Assembly (NCBI GenBank): GCA_965219485.1
Contig: OZ244774.1
Span: 496,001 to 560,000, forward strand
Direction of reading: 5' to 3'
Source: UBA8337 sp937907245
Lineage (GTDB): Bacteria; Pseudomonadota; Alphaproteobacteria; RS24
Length of the DNA: 64,000 bases
Under the pieces are notes generated by a model that did no database searches, was not told the DNA's origin, and saw nothing but the letters and a program-made list of their open reading frames with translations. How positions within the stretch are numbered: position 1 is the stretch's first letter; every line of letters begins with the position of its first letter. The translations under genes were made by a program, and so were the position numbers. Of this stretch, positions 35,068-45,400 are shown one piece after another.

Positions 35068-37190
35068 TGAGCGCAGCGACGCCAGTTGAGGCACTTACAG
35101 ACCTCGAAGCACAAGCCGAACTACAGCGTTTAGCCAAAGAAATGGCGACCCATGATGCCGCCTATTATCAAAAGGACGCGCCACTTATCTCAGATGCTGA
35201 GTATGATGCGCTTCGGGCGCGCAATGAGCAGATTGAAACGCGCTTTCCCCACTTAAAACGAGCCGATAGCCCTAGCGATAAAGTTGGCATTGCGCCCAGT
35301 TCAACCTTTGGCAAGGTAGAGCACAGCGTGGCTATGCTGTCGCTTGGCAATGCGTTCACGCCCGACGATGTGACAGAGTTTGATGCGCGTATCCGGCGGT
35401 TTTTAAACCTCGAAGACGGCGCTGAATTGGCGTTTACGTCTGAGCCAAAAATCGATGGTCTATCGGCCAGCCTCCGCTATGAAAACGGCAAGCTGGTGCG
35501 CGGCGCCACGCGCGGCGATGGTCGTGTGGGGGAGGATATTACCGCCAACTTAAAAACCCTACCCGATATTCCGCACGTGCTGCCCGAAGGCGTGCCCGAG
35601 GTCGTAGAAGTGCGCGGCGAGGTTTACATGAGTGGCGAAAATTTCGCGGCCCTGAACGAACGCCAAATCGCGGCCAAGGCAAAGCCCTTTGCCAATCCGC
35701 GCAATGCGGCGGCAGGAAGTTTGCGCCAGCTCGATGCGAAAATTACGGCATCGCGCCCATTAAGCTTTTTTGCCTATACATGGGGGCAGATGAGCTATCT
35801 GCCCGCCGACACCCAACGCGGCATGATGGCGTGTTTTAAGGCTTGGGGGTTTCAAGTCAATCCAGCCTTCATCGGCGTTACGCACCCGGATGGCTTACTG
35901 GCGCATTGGGCCGATATCGAGGCGCAGCGTGCCGCTCTGGGCTACGACATTGATGGCATGGTGTATAAGGTAGACCGATTGGATTATCAGGCGCGGCTGG
36001 GTTTTGTCTCGCGGGCGCCGCGCTGGGCGATTGCGCATAAGTTTCCGGCCGAACAAGCGACTACCAAGCTGAACAATATTGAAATTCAAGTAGGTCGCAC
36101 AGGCGCCCTTACCCCCGTTGCCAAGCTCGAGCCGGTGACGGTTGGCGGGGTCGTGGTATCCAACGCCACTTTGCATAATGGCGATGAGATAGCGCGCAAA
36201 GATATCCGCATTGGCGATACGGTGGTGGTGCAACGCGCGGGCGATGTTATTCCACAAGTGGTAAAGGCGGTACTAGAAGACCGCCGCGCTGATAGTCAGG
36301 CGTTTGTTTTTCCAACCCATTGCCCCGAATGCGGCAGTGCCGCCGTGCGGGACGTAGATGAAGACGGCAAGACCGATGTGGTGACGCGCTGCACAGGGGG
36401 GCTGACGTGCCCCGCGCAGGCGCGCGAACGTTTGAAATATTTTGTCTCGCGCGCGGCGCTAGATATTGATGGTTTAGGGCAAAAGCAAATCGACGAGTTT
36501 TGGCAGGGAGGTATGGTGCAGACGCCGCAAGATATTTTTACGCTGCAAGCGCGCTATGAAAATAATCCGCCAGATAAATGGCTTTATGCCAATGGACCCA
36601 AAGACAAGCTGGGGACGCTGAAAGATAGCGTGAAGAAATTATTTAAAGCTATTGAGGCGCGCAAAACCGTTGCTTTGGATAGATTGATTTTCGGGCTCGG
36701 TATCCGTCATGTAGGGGAAACGACAGCGCGTGGGTTGGCTCGTCATTTCGGCTCGCTGGAAAAACTGATGCAAGACGTGCGTAGGATAGGTGAGGGCGAT
36801 ATGCTTTTGCGCGCCGATTTAGAAGCCGTCGACGGCTTTGGCGACACGCTTTTGGATTCGTTGGTGGCGTTTTTTGACGAAGATAGAAACTGTGAAAGCG
36901 TGCAGGCCTTGCTGAATGCGGGGCTACGGCCAACGCCTCTGGAAGCCGTGGCACAAGACACGCCTATTGCAGGCAAAACTATTGTTTTCACGGGCACGCT
37001 GGTGCAAATGACCCGCGCCGAAGCGAAAGCGCGCGCCGAAACCATGGGCGCCAAAGTGGTCGGGTCTATATCGGCCAAGACGGACTTCTTAGTGGCAGGA
37101 GCCGAAGCGGGCTCAAAGCTCACGAAAGCGCAAGGTTTGGGCGTGGCGATATTGACCGAAGATGACTGGGTGGAATTAGCCAGACTTTAA
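35067..37190 (+). CDS. ligA: NAD+-dependent DNA ligase LigA
   Basis: Seals nicks in duplex DNA in replication and repair, using NAD+. The N-terminal Ia domain (AYYQKDAPLISDAEYDAL) is followed by the adenylation motif EPKIDGLSASLRY with the nucleophile Lys128, TRGDGRVGEDIT, GEVYM and NPRNAAAGSLRQLD. Then come the OB fold, a four-Cys zinc finger (CPECG ... RCTGGLTC), helix-hairpin-helix repeats (FGLGIRHVGETTARGLA) and a C-terminal BRCT domain (about 630-707). 707 residues, slightly longer than E. coli LigA. Confidence 0.96.
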   Translation: MSAATPVEALTDLEAQAELQRLAKEMATHDAAYYQKDAPLISDAEYDALRARNEQIETRFPHLKRADSPSDKVGIAPSSTFGKVEHSVAMLSLGNAFTPDDVTEFDARIRRFLNLEDGAELAFTSEPKIDGLSASLRYENGKLVRGATRGDGRVGEDITANLKTLPDIPHVLPEGVPEVVEVRGEVYMSGENFAALNERQIAAKAKPFANPRNAAAGSLRQLDAKITASRPLSFFAYTWGQMSYLPADTQRGMMACFKAWGFQVNPAFIGVTHPDGLLAHWADIEAQRAALGYDIDGMVYKVDRLDYQARLGFVSRAPRWAIAHKFPAEQATTKLNNIEIQVGRTGALTPVAKLEPVTVGGVVVSNATLHNGDEIARKDIRIGDTVVVQRAGDVIPQVVKAVLEDRRADSQAFVFPTHCPECGSAAVRDVDEDGKTDVVTRCTGGLTCPAQARERLKYFVSRAALDIDGLGQKQIDEFWQGGMVQTPQDIFTLQARYENNPPDKWLYANGPKDKLGTLKDSVKKLFKAIEARKTVALDRLIFGLGIRHVGETTARGLARHFGSLEKLMQDVRRIGEGDMLLRADLEAVDGFGDTLLDSLVAFFDEDRNCESVQALLNAGLRPTPLEAVAQDTPIAGKTIVFTGTLVQMTRAEAKARAETMGAKVVGSISAKTDFLVAGAEAGSKLTKAQGLGVAILTEDDWVELARL

Positions 37191-37227
37191 ATAGGGCGTG
37201 GCGTATGCCAGGCCTTAGATAAAACCT

Positions 37228-39060
37228 CTAAAGCGGTTTGCAATTAGCCTTCAGCCAGCTTTGCGTGGCCTTATCGACTTTCGGCAAAAGGGTTTTCTGA
37301 ACCCGCGCATGATAAGCATTCAGCCAGCTTATTTCATGGTGGCTCAGCATGGACTTATCGATCAGGCGTCGGTCGATAGGCGCCAGCGTCAGGGTTTCAA
37401 ACTCCAGCATATCGCGGCTGCCCTTGGCCGTCTTGGCGGGGCGCACATATTGTAGGTTTTCAATCCGAATACCGAATTTGCCGGCCGCATAATACCCCGG
37501 CTCATTGGAGACAATCATACCGTCTTGCAGCGGCACGAGACCCCCTTTGGAAATTCGCTGTGGCCCTTCATGCACCGACAAATAACTGCCGACACCATGG
37601 CCTGTGCCATGATCAAAATCTTGCCCCACTTCCCAAAGCGGCGCGCGCGCCAGCGTGTCGAGCTGCATACCATTGGTGCCATGAGGAAAACGCACAGCGG
37701 CCAAAGCAATATGGCCGCGCAATACCCGGGTAAAGGCTTCTATGGCGCCTTTGGGCGGGCTTATTTTGCCGCCTTTGCCGCTGATGGGTGTGTCAATCAA
37801 CACGGTGCGGGTGACATCCGTTGTGCCTTTTTGATATTGCCCGCCGCTGTCGATCAAAAACAAATCACCTGGTTTCAAAATCCGATTGGTTTTCTCGGTC
37901 ACGCGGTAATGCACAATGGCGCCATGGGGCCCAGCTCCGGCGATAGTGTCAAAACTCAAGTCCAGCAATTTCCCCGTTGCCGCACGACAAGCTTCGGCAT
38001 GTTTGGCCGCGTCTATTTCGCTCAACTTGCCGGAGCGGCTATTTTTATCCAGCCACGCTAAAAAATTGCACAAGGCCACGCCATCGGTCACATGGGCTTG
38101 GGTTGTGGCTTTAATTTCCGCCTTGGTTTTATTGGCCTTGGGCAGGGCGCATGGGTCTGCGATGCGCTGAATATTGGCGTCCACCAATTGCGCACCAAAC
38201 CAAGCTGAGGTGCTATTGGGGTCATAGGCGATGGTTTCGGTTTTTATGGCTTGCAAGGTTTTCGCCAAACTGTCGGGCGCGGCCAAACGTAGCCCCTTGC
38301 CAATATGCAGGCGCACGCTTTGGCTAACCCGCGCGCGGTCGATAAACCAATCGAAGCTGGCGTTCTTATTTAAAATACCAAACGACAAAGCAAACGGCGT
38401 ATGCGGCACATCAGTGGCGCGGCAATTGAGCAGCCATGCGAGGTTTTCTGGCTGCGCGATGAGCAGTCTATCTTGGCCAGCCGCTTTCATGTTTTGCGCT
38501 AGGGCTTGGCGCTTTTCTAGCGAGGTTAATCCCGCCAAAGCGTTAGGATGCGCCGTTACGGGTGTTTTGGGCGAAGCCGGGCGATCGTGCCAAATGGCAT
38601 CGAGAGGATTGCTATCGACGAAAACCAATCTCGCGCCCTTGGCAGCCAATCGGTCGCGATAGGTCTGCACCGCCGCTTCGCTATGCAATTTCGGGTCAAT
38701 GCCAATGTCAAAACCCGGCTTGGCTTGCGCCGCCACCCAATGGCTCGGCGGGGTTTGCATCACGTTGATAATCTCAAAACGCTTGCTATCGACTTGTTGG
38801 GGCGCTTGTAAAATATAGCGGCCATCGACAAATATGGCCGCCTTTCGTGCCAGCACCACGGCTGTGCCCGCCGAGCCGCCAAAGCCGGTTAGATATTTTA
38901 ACCGCTCATTGCCTTCTGGCACATATTCGCCTTGAAACTCGTCTTCACGCGGCACAATAAACCCGTCGAGTTTGCGTGCGGTTAACTGCGCGCGCAAATC
39001 TCTCAGCGTTTGGGGGCTTCCGCCAAAATCATCATCCTTAAAACTTTGAAACATGCTCAC
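37228..39060 (-). CDS. Aminopeptidase P family protein (M24B)
   Basis: Xaa-Pro aminopeptidase, a dinuclear metalloenzyme that removes N-terminal residues before proline. Two creatinase-like N-terminal domains precede a C-terminal pita-bread domain with the metal ligands in order: LIDSGGQY (Asp), GTTDVTRT (Asp), DHGTGHGVGSYLSVHE (His), SNEPGYY (Glu) and IRIENL (Glu). At 610 residues it belongs to the long, eukaryotic-like three-domain form rather than the 440-residue E. coli PepP. It is the last gene of a uvrD-prmA-aminopeptidase run, 3 bp after prmA. Confidence 0.9.
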   Translation of the reverse strand: MSMFQSFKDDDFGGSPQTLRDLRAQLTARKLDGFIVPREDEFQGEYVPEGNERLKYLTGFGGSAGTAVVLARKAAIFVDGRYILQAPQQVDSKRFEIINVMQTPPSHWVAAQAKPGFDIGIDPKLHSEAAVQTYRDRLAAKGARLVFVDSNPLDAIWHDRPASPKTPVTAHPNALAGLTSLEKRQALAQNMKAAGQDRLLIAQPENLAWLLNCRATDVPHTPFALSFGILNKNASFDWFIDRARVSQSVRLHIGKGLRLAAPDSLAKTLQAIKTETIAYDPNSTSAWFGAQLVDANIQRIADPCALPKANKTKAEIKATTQAHVTDGVALCNFLAWLDKNSRSGKLSEIDAAKHAEACRAATGKLLDLSFDTIAGAGPHGAIVHYRVTEKTNRILKPGDLFLIDSGGQYQKGTTDVTRTVLIDTPISGKGGKISPPKGAIEAFTRVLRGHIALAAVRFPHGTNGMQLDTLARAPLWEVGQDFDHGTGHGVGSYLSVHEGPQRISKGGLVPLQDGMIVSNEPGYYAAGKFGIRIENLQYVRPAKTAKGSRDMLEFETLTLAPIDRRLIDKSMLSHHEISWLNAYHARVQKTLLPKVDKATQSWLKANCKPL

Positions 39061-39063
39061 ACT

Positions 39064-39924
39064 CTAACGCTTCAGGCACAGGCTCGTCCATGCACCAATT
39101 ATTTTTTGCTGCTCGACCCGAAAGCCTGCAGCCCGATAGCGGGCTTTGACGCGCCGCGCTTGTTCGTTCAGCAATCCCGATAGGATAACGCGACCTGTAG
39201 CGCTAACATGCGCCTCGAAATCGGCGGCCAAATGCACTAAGGGTCCGGCCATAATATTGGCAAAAATCACGTCAAAGCGGCGCCCCCGATAGGCTTCATG
39301 CTGCATGCCCAAGGCGGTAAAGGCCTTAATTTGGCTGCCAACAGCATTGCGCGCCATATTGGTTTGGGTCACTTGCACGGCCACGGGGTCATTGTCGCTC
39401 GCGAGAATACCATCTGCCGAGCCTCGTAATTTGGCGGCCGCGATGGCCAGCGTGCCCGAGCCGCAGCCGACATCAGCAATGGTTTCGGGGGTGTAGCGTT
39501 TCAGCAGGTCGACGAATAAGTGCAAACAGCCTTGGGTGGTGCCATGGTGGCCGGAGCCAAAGGCTTGTCCTGCCTGCATCTCGACATTGCGCCAACTGCC
39601 CGCGCGCGGCAGGTCGTGGCTGCCATGTAAATATAAAGGCGCGATGGCAATAGGCGGCAGGTTTTGTTGGTTTTGCGACACCCAATCGCGCTCCGGCACA
39701 GGCTCTAAGGTGGCCACGGCATCTTCGGGTAATTGCAAAAGCGTGAGGTCTGGTTTGTCTTCGAAATAAACCCCGAAACGCCAATCACCCTCAATGTCAT
39801 GTTGGGTTTCTAACGGATTATCTATTTTCTCAGATGCCCAAGTGGTCGCGCCAAATAGCTCAAGAGCCGCTTCGGCTTGCAGCATATGGGCGGTAATAAA
39901 ATCAAGTTTCCAAACGGGGCTCAT
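39064..39924 (-). CDS. prmA: Ribosomal protein L11 methyltransferase PrmA
   Basis: S-adenosylmethionine-dependent methyltransferase that trimethylates ribosomal protein L11. The SAM motif is IADVGCGSGTLAIAAAKL, preceded by the PrmA signature AFGSGHHGTTQGCL and followed by VIFANIMAGPLVHLA (the NPPY-like catalytic segment) and RVILSGLLNEQ. 286 residues, close to the family norm, with a diverged N-terminal domain. It starts 9 bp after the uvrD stop. Confidence 0.92.
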   Translation of the reverse strand: MSPVWKLDFITAHMLQAEAALELFGATTWASEKIDNPLETQHDIEGDWRFGVYFEDKPDLTLLQLPEDAVATLEPVPERDWVSQNQQNLPPIAIAPLYLHGSHDLPRAGSWRNVEMQAGQAFGSGHHGTTQGCLHLFVDLLKRYTPETIADVGCGSGTLAIAAAKLRGSADGILASDNDPVAVQVTQTNMARNAVGSQIKAFTALGMQHEAYRGRRFDVIFANIMAGPLVHLAADFEAHVSATGRVILSGLLNEQARRVKARYRAAGFRVEQQKIIGAWTSLCLKR

Positions 39925-39933
39925 CGGGTAGCG

Positions 39934-42324
39934 CTAGGGCTTCTCGACATAGCTGTCGAGAACTTTCTTGGTTCCCGCTTTTTCAAACACCACGGTTAGC
40001 TTGTTGCCTTCGATGCCTTGAATGCGCCCATAGCCAAACTTCTGATGAAAAATCCGCTCGCCGCGCTCATAAGCACTATCCGATAAAGTGGAAGGAGCGC
40101 TTTCTGCGCGCCCATTTATTGTCGAGCTGCGCCCCGCGTAATTTTGTTTGTTGGCTTGGGCGCGTTGCCAGCCCGGACTGTTATAGCTGGAGCCAGAAAA
40201 ATCATTGGCAAAGCGGCTTTGTGTCGCCAATCCACCTCCATCTTGACTGGTCTCGGCCACTTCCACATGGTCCATCGGCAACTCATCAATAAAGCGCGAG
40301 GGCAGAGCAGAATTCCATTGCCCATGCGTACGACGGTTGCCAGCAAAGGAAATCGTGGCGCGTATCTTGGCGCGCGTGATGCCCACATAGGCAAGGCGGC
40401 GTTCTTCTTCCAGTCCCTTATCGCCGCTCTCATCGAGGCTGCGCTGATGGGGAAACAAGCCTTCTTCCCAACCCGGAAGAAACACGGTTTCAAATTCCAA
40501 ACCTTTAGCCGCGTGCAAGGTCATAATAGAGACCTTGTCTTCATTGTCATTGGTGGCGGCTTCCATCACCAACGAGATATGTTCGAGATAGCCGGTCAGG
40601 GTTTCGAAATCCTCCATGGAGCGAACGAGTTCTTTGAGGTTTTCTAATTTGCCGGGGGCTTCGGGCGATTTATCGGCCTGCCACATGGCGGTATAGCCAC
40701 TTTCGTCGAGTATCAATTCGGACAGCTCTGTGTGGGTCATCGTATCGACCAGGGAACGCCAATGCGTAACGGCGCGCACAAAGCCAGATAGAGAGCGACG
40801 CGCTGCGGGCTTTAACTCTTCTGTGTCGATAATGTCTTCGGCCGCGCGAAACATCGAGCGGTTTTGCTGGCGCGCGACTTGGCGCAAAGTTTGCAAAGCC
40901 ACCTTGCCCAGGCCGCGACGCGGTTTATTGCAAATACGCTCAAAAGCTAAGTCATCATCGGGCTGGGCGATGAGGCGCAAATAAGCATTGGCATCGCGAA
41001 TTTCGGCGCGCTCATAAAACCGTGGCCCGCCAATAACCCGATAAGGAATGCCCAGAGATAGAAAGCGGTCTTCAAATTCACGCATCTGAAAACTCGCACG
41101 CACTAGAACCGCCATCTCATTCAGGCTTTGGCCTTTGCGTTGGTGGTTTTCTATGTCGTCAGCGGTTTGGCGCGCTTCTTCTTCGCCGTCCCATGTGCCG
41201 CGGACTTTTACCTTTTCGCCGTCGTCATTGCTGTCCGTCCATAGGGTTTTGCCCAAACGGCCTTCGTTCTTTTTAATCAGCCCTGAGGCGGCAGCCAAAA
41301 TATTTCCGGTCGAGCGATAATTGCGCTCGAGCTTAATGACGCCCGCGCCGGGGAAATCTTTATCAAAGCGCAGAATATTATCGACCTCGGCGCCGCGCCA
41401 GCCATAAATAGATTGGTCATCATCGCCCACACAGCAGAGGTTGTTATGGCCCTGTGCCAGCAGGCGCAGCCATAGGTATTGCACGGCATTGGTATCTTGA
41501 TACTCATCTACCAAAATATGTTTAAAGCGTTGTTGATACTCAACCAATACCGCCTCATTTTCACGGAACAATCGCAGGCATTCCAGCAGGAGGTCGCCAA
41601 AATCAGCCGCGTTTAAAATCTTCAATCGCGCTTGATATTGCGCGTAAATCTTGCCGCCCTGGCCATTGGCAAAAAACCCGCTTTCGCCTTGCGGCACGTT
41701 TTCAGGCAACCAGCCACGGTTTTTCCAACGGTCGATGAGCATGGCCATCTGCCGCGCGGGCCAGCGTTTGTCGTCGATGTTCTCAGCCTGAATAATCTGT
41801 TTGAGCAATCGAATTTGGTCGTCGGTGTCGAGAATGGTAAAATCGGGGCGCAATTGCACCAGCTCTGCATGGCGGCGCATAATTTTGGCAGACAAAGAGT
41901 GGAACGTGCCAAGCCATGGCATGCCCTCCACGGTTTCGCCGAGCATTTTGCCAATTCGGTCTTTCATCTCGCGCGCCGCTTTATTGGTAAAAGTCACGGC
42001 CAATATTTGGCTCGGCCAAGCTTGTTGTGTAGCGATTTTATAGGCAATGCGCGTGGTCAGCGCGCGGGTTTTGCCTGTGCCGGCGCCCGCCAATAACAAA
42101 AGCGGACCATCGGGGGCTGTCACGGCTTGGCGTTGCTCGTCATTCAACCCCTCTAGTAGCGGTTCAGTGCGGGGTGCTGAAGCGGCTTGGGCCGCGCGTT
42201 GGGATACGCTCAAGCCTTCGTGTGGCTCGGGCGTTTGCGGGCGGTTGCCTGCAAGGGGGTCAGAGTTTTTAGGCGCTTGTGGCACCTGCATGTCATCGCC
42301 CAAATCGAACGGATCGCTTTCCAT
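39934..42324 (-). CDS. uvrD: UvrD/PcrA-type DNA helicase II
   Basis: Superfamily 1A 3'-5' helicase used in nucleotide excision and mismatch repair. Walker A LLAGAGTGKTRAL (AGAGTGKT at 79-86), VTFTNKAAREMKDR (Ia), VDEYQDTNAVQYLWL (II), GDDDQSIYGWRGA (III), LERNYRST (IV), MTLHAAKGLEF (V) and RRLAYVGITRAK (VI). The C-terminus GRIQGIEGNKLTVVFEKAGTKKVLDSYV is the Tudor-like RNA polymerase-binding domain. A Pro-rich extension of about 57 residues precedes the helicase core. 796 residues. Head gene of the uvrD-prmA-aminopeptidase run. Confidence 0.95.
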   Translation of the reverse strand: MESDPFDLGDDMQVPQAPKNSDPLAGNRPQTPEPHEGLSVSQRAAQAASAPRTEPLLEGLNDEQRQAVTAPDGPLLLLAGAGTGKTRALTTRIAYKIATQQAWPSQILAVTFTNKAAREMKDRIGKMLGETVEGMPWLGTFHSLSAKIMRRHAELVQLRPDFTILDTDDQIRLLKQIIQAENIDDKRWPARQMAMLIDRWKNRGWLPENVPQGESGFFANGQGGKIYAQYQARLKILNAADFGDLLLECLRLFRENEAVLVEYQQRFKHILVDEYQDTNAVQYLWLRLLAQGHNNLCCVGDDDQSIYGWRGAEVDNILRFDKDFPGAGVIKLERNYRSTGNILAAASGLIKKNEGRLGKTLWTDSNDDGEKVKVRGTWDGEEEARQTADDIENHQRKGQSLNEMAVLVRASFQMREFEDRFLSLGIPYRVIGGPRFYERAEIRDANAYLRLIAQPDDDLAFERICNKPRRGLGKVALQTLRQVARQQNRSMFRAAEDIIDTEELKPAARRSLSGFVRAVTHWRSLVDTMTHTELSELILDESGYTAMWQADKSPEAPGKLENLKELVRSMEDFETLTGYLEHISLVMEAATNDNEDKVSIMTLHAAKGLEFETVFLPGWEEGLFPHQRSLDESGDKGLEEERRLAYVGITRAKIRATISFAGNRRTHGQWNSALPSRFIDELPMDHVEVAETSQDGGGLATQSRFANDFSGSSYNSPGWQRAQANKQNYAGRSSTINGRAESAPSTLSDSAYERGERIFHQKFGYGRIQGIEGNKLTVVFEKAGTKKVLDSYVEKP

Positions 42325-42341
42325 ATATCTGCCTTAAATTG

Positions 42342-42419
42342 ATTCTGCCACGATAGCATCTAAGGGCTAGGGCAGAATAGGAATTCATAGCCAAGGGGGA
42401 GAGGGCTTGGTATCGTGGC
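42342..42419 (+). repeat. Overlapping, mutually exclusive inverted repeats before the AsmA gene
   Basis: ATTCTGCC (42342-42349) pairs with GGCAGAAT (42371-42378). The overlapping GCCACGATA (42347-42355) pairs with TATCGTGGC (42411-42419), 24 bases before the start codon. CCAAG/CTTGG (42391-42410) can form inside the second. Because the left arms overlap, only one structure can form at a time. There is no T-run, so it is not a simple terminator. Confidence 0.45.
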
Positions 42420-42442
42420 TCATGAAAACAAAGAGGAACCCC

Positions 42443-45400
42443 ATGCGTTTTCCCGCCATACCCTTTTTAATCGCTTTGATGTTGCTGATAACCACAGCTG
42501 TGGTGGTGCCCAATAGCTTGCGCTTGGCACAAGCCACGCAAGCTTTGGTCTCTGATTTAGGGAGCGAAGCTGGCATAGAGGTTCGCTTTGATAACGCCAT
42601 AAAAGATAGCGTTCGCTTAAGGATGCTGCCGCGCCCGCAGGTTATTTTTACGAATTTGAGCCTGACCAGCTCCGATACAACGAAAGTGCAGATGGCGGCC
42701 AAATTGCCGAGGCTAATTGTCGACCTTGATATCGCAGCCCTTTTTCAACGCCGCCTCAAGGTGAAAAGCGTGCATGTGCTTGAGGCCGACATTACGGCTC
42801 AATTCGGCCAAAGCCCGCAAGGGTTTCTCGCCTCGCTGCTTTCCGTCTCGCAACCAGGGCTTTATTTGCTCGATAGCCGAGTGGTGGCATCTGGCTTGAA
42901 CGCAGGCGATGCCTCCAAAACTATTCAATTGCCATCGGTCTCTTTGGCCATGCCGCCTCGAAATATAGGGGAGCCGTTAAACCTAACGATAGAGCACCCG
43001 ACAGGGTTTGGTGAGTTGGCGCAATTTGCTTTGCAGTTAAGCGAGCAAAACCCAGCCGTGCCCAATTCGTCAATCGATGTGCGGGCCAACCTGCGGCTTG
43101 CGGTAAACGAAAACCTTGCCTTTGAAGGGTCGGTTACGCGTCATCAAAACTGGCGGTTGGACGGCGAGCTTAGCCTTTCCTCGGGGCATGCGATGGCAGG
43201 CTTGATAGAGCATTATCTGCCAGTCTCCATTTCATCGGAAGCGCGATTGGTGTCTTTCTCCGGATTGGTTCGAGGTGATGCAACGGGTATTCGTTCCGAG
43301 AACTTAGAAATATCGGCGCTCAATACTTTGTTCCAATCTCGCCTCGCCTTGGATTGGCCAAATACGTTGGAGCCCGATAGCCACAATGGCCCGCTTTTGA
43401 TTGGGCGGCTATCGACGGGGTCTTTGAAGCTAGATGTTCTGCGCGCGGCGCCCAAGCCTTCGTCTCCGGCGCCGGCCGCCGATCGATTGTGGCGCAGTTT
43501 GGCGCCCGACCTTGGTATGGGGTTGCGCCTAGAGGCGAACCAATTCGAACTTGGTGGCGAAACGGGGAGTAATTTATTGCTGGCCTTTGATTGGCGCGGC
43601 CAACAAATGGATATCGAACGCCTAAGCCTCAATCTGCCATTTCGTAGCGCCCTCTTGGCCGTCGGGGTGCTGGATGTTTCAGCCCCAACACCTGCTTTCT
43701 CGGGCAGTTTTTCAGCCCGTAGCTCCGATGGGTTGGCGGCTATGATATGGGCCAGCGATCAATTTTCGTCCGACATCTCAGGTTTAGCTGAGAGTATTGA
43801 CCCCTCGCGGTTACAACGCGTTAGTTTGGTTGGCGATATCGACTGGTCGAACGAAAGCCTGCAGTTAACCCGACTGTCGGGACGCCTAGATGACGATCGG
43901 GTTTCTGGCGAAATTTCCGTCAGGCAAGGCCCCGCCCTCCATGTCGGGGCTGATTTGAATTTCTCTCGCCTAGATATGAGCGATTGGGGAATAGGCGATG
44001 GGCAAACCAATCGGGACTTTAAGCTGGCCGCAATTTGGCACCCTGTGCATAGAGCCATGGGGTCATGGCTGCAAAAACCAGATGAAAAGCGCCAGGTAAA
44101 ACTGCGGTTGGAAGCAAATCAGCTGTATTCGGGCACGCAAAGCTTTGGCCCGGTGCAATTGGAAGCTCACGTAAAAGACCAATATCTTACCCTCGACGAG
44201 GTTCAGCTAGCAGACTTCAGCGGCGCACAGATTAGCGCCACAGGAAAAATGGATTACGCAACGGGTCTGCCACATGGTGAGATAGATGTGCAGCTCGAGA
44301 GCTCTCGTTTGAAAGAGCTGGCGGCCCCCGTCTTGCGCCGCTTTATCCCGATTTCATTTGCCGCCGATACGTCCGCTTCTCTATCCGGCAACCTACGTCT
44401 AAGCTCGCCCGAGGCCCCGGATTGGCCCGATGCCAAATTCGCCGGACGCGGTAAAATCGGCGACTTAGGCGCTCATTTTAATATTATAACACCGTCCCGT
44501 TCCCTCGATTATGGGGTCGCTGGCAGTAGGGTTTCTCTGATTTTAAATGGTTCAGCAAACGATTTAGCTCATCCCTTCAAGCTTCCGTCGCACTATCCCG
44601 CCTCGGCGCAAGGACGCCTCGAAGTCGCCCTCGATCGCCAAAGCACAGATGTTTCCGCTCTGCGCGGTGAGTTGGTCTTGAGCGAAGACAAAGCACAAGT
44701 GTCGGGCCGTTTGCGCCCTTCCGCCGATGGGCCTCGTCTGGAGGGGGCGCTGAGTTTCACCACAACCAATATATTGCCCTTATTGGGCGTGCAATCGAGC
44801 GCGTCAAACCTGTCGGCTTCGGCGCGGGGGCAATTAAACGCCTCGGCAACGAATATTGGATTTTCGGGTTTCGAAGGCCAGCTTGGCGATGGAAAAATGA
44901 ATATCGACGGGATTTTGCAACTAGGGGACGCAGCCCCTCAGTTGGCCGCAGACATTTTTTTGGATGGCACAGACCTCACATGGGCTTTGCCGGAATGGAC
45001 GAGCACCGGCTGGGCGCAAACGCCTATGGCTTGGCCTCTTTTGGGGTATGCCAATGCGGATATGAACTTACGCTTACTGAACGCGAACTTTGGCTCTGTG
45101 CCGGTAAATAGCGCGATGGCGCGGCTAAAATTGATTGAGGGCGTGCTGGAAGTGCCAGAGATGGGCGCGCAATTTCTGGGTGGAAAACTATCGGCCAATC
45201 TTCAGGCAGAGGGCGGTAGCCTAAATCCTTATTTTAATCTGGAAGCTAGCTTCACAGATATACGACCGCCGACTTTGCAGGCCTCAAGCGCTCGGAATTC
45301 CGTTTGGGATGCGCCGCATCGTGGCACGCTGGCGTTGCGCGGGCGCGGCACCTCGGTGGCTGCCATGATGGAGTCTGTCTCTGGATCTCTCCAAGTCGAT

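Noticed and set aside
41632..42096. Plus-strand open frame of 154 codons within uvrD
   Set aside because: Antisense shadow over helicase motifs I-Ia; no domain or start signals.
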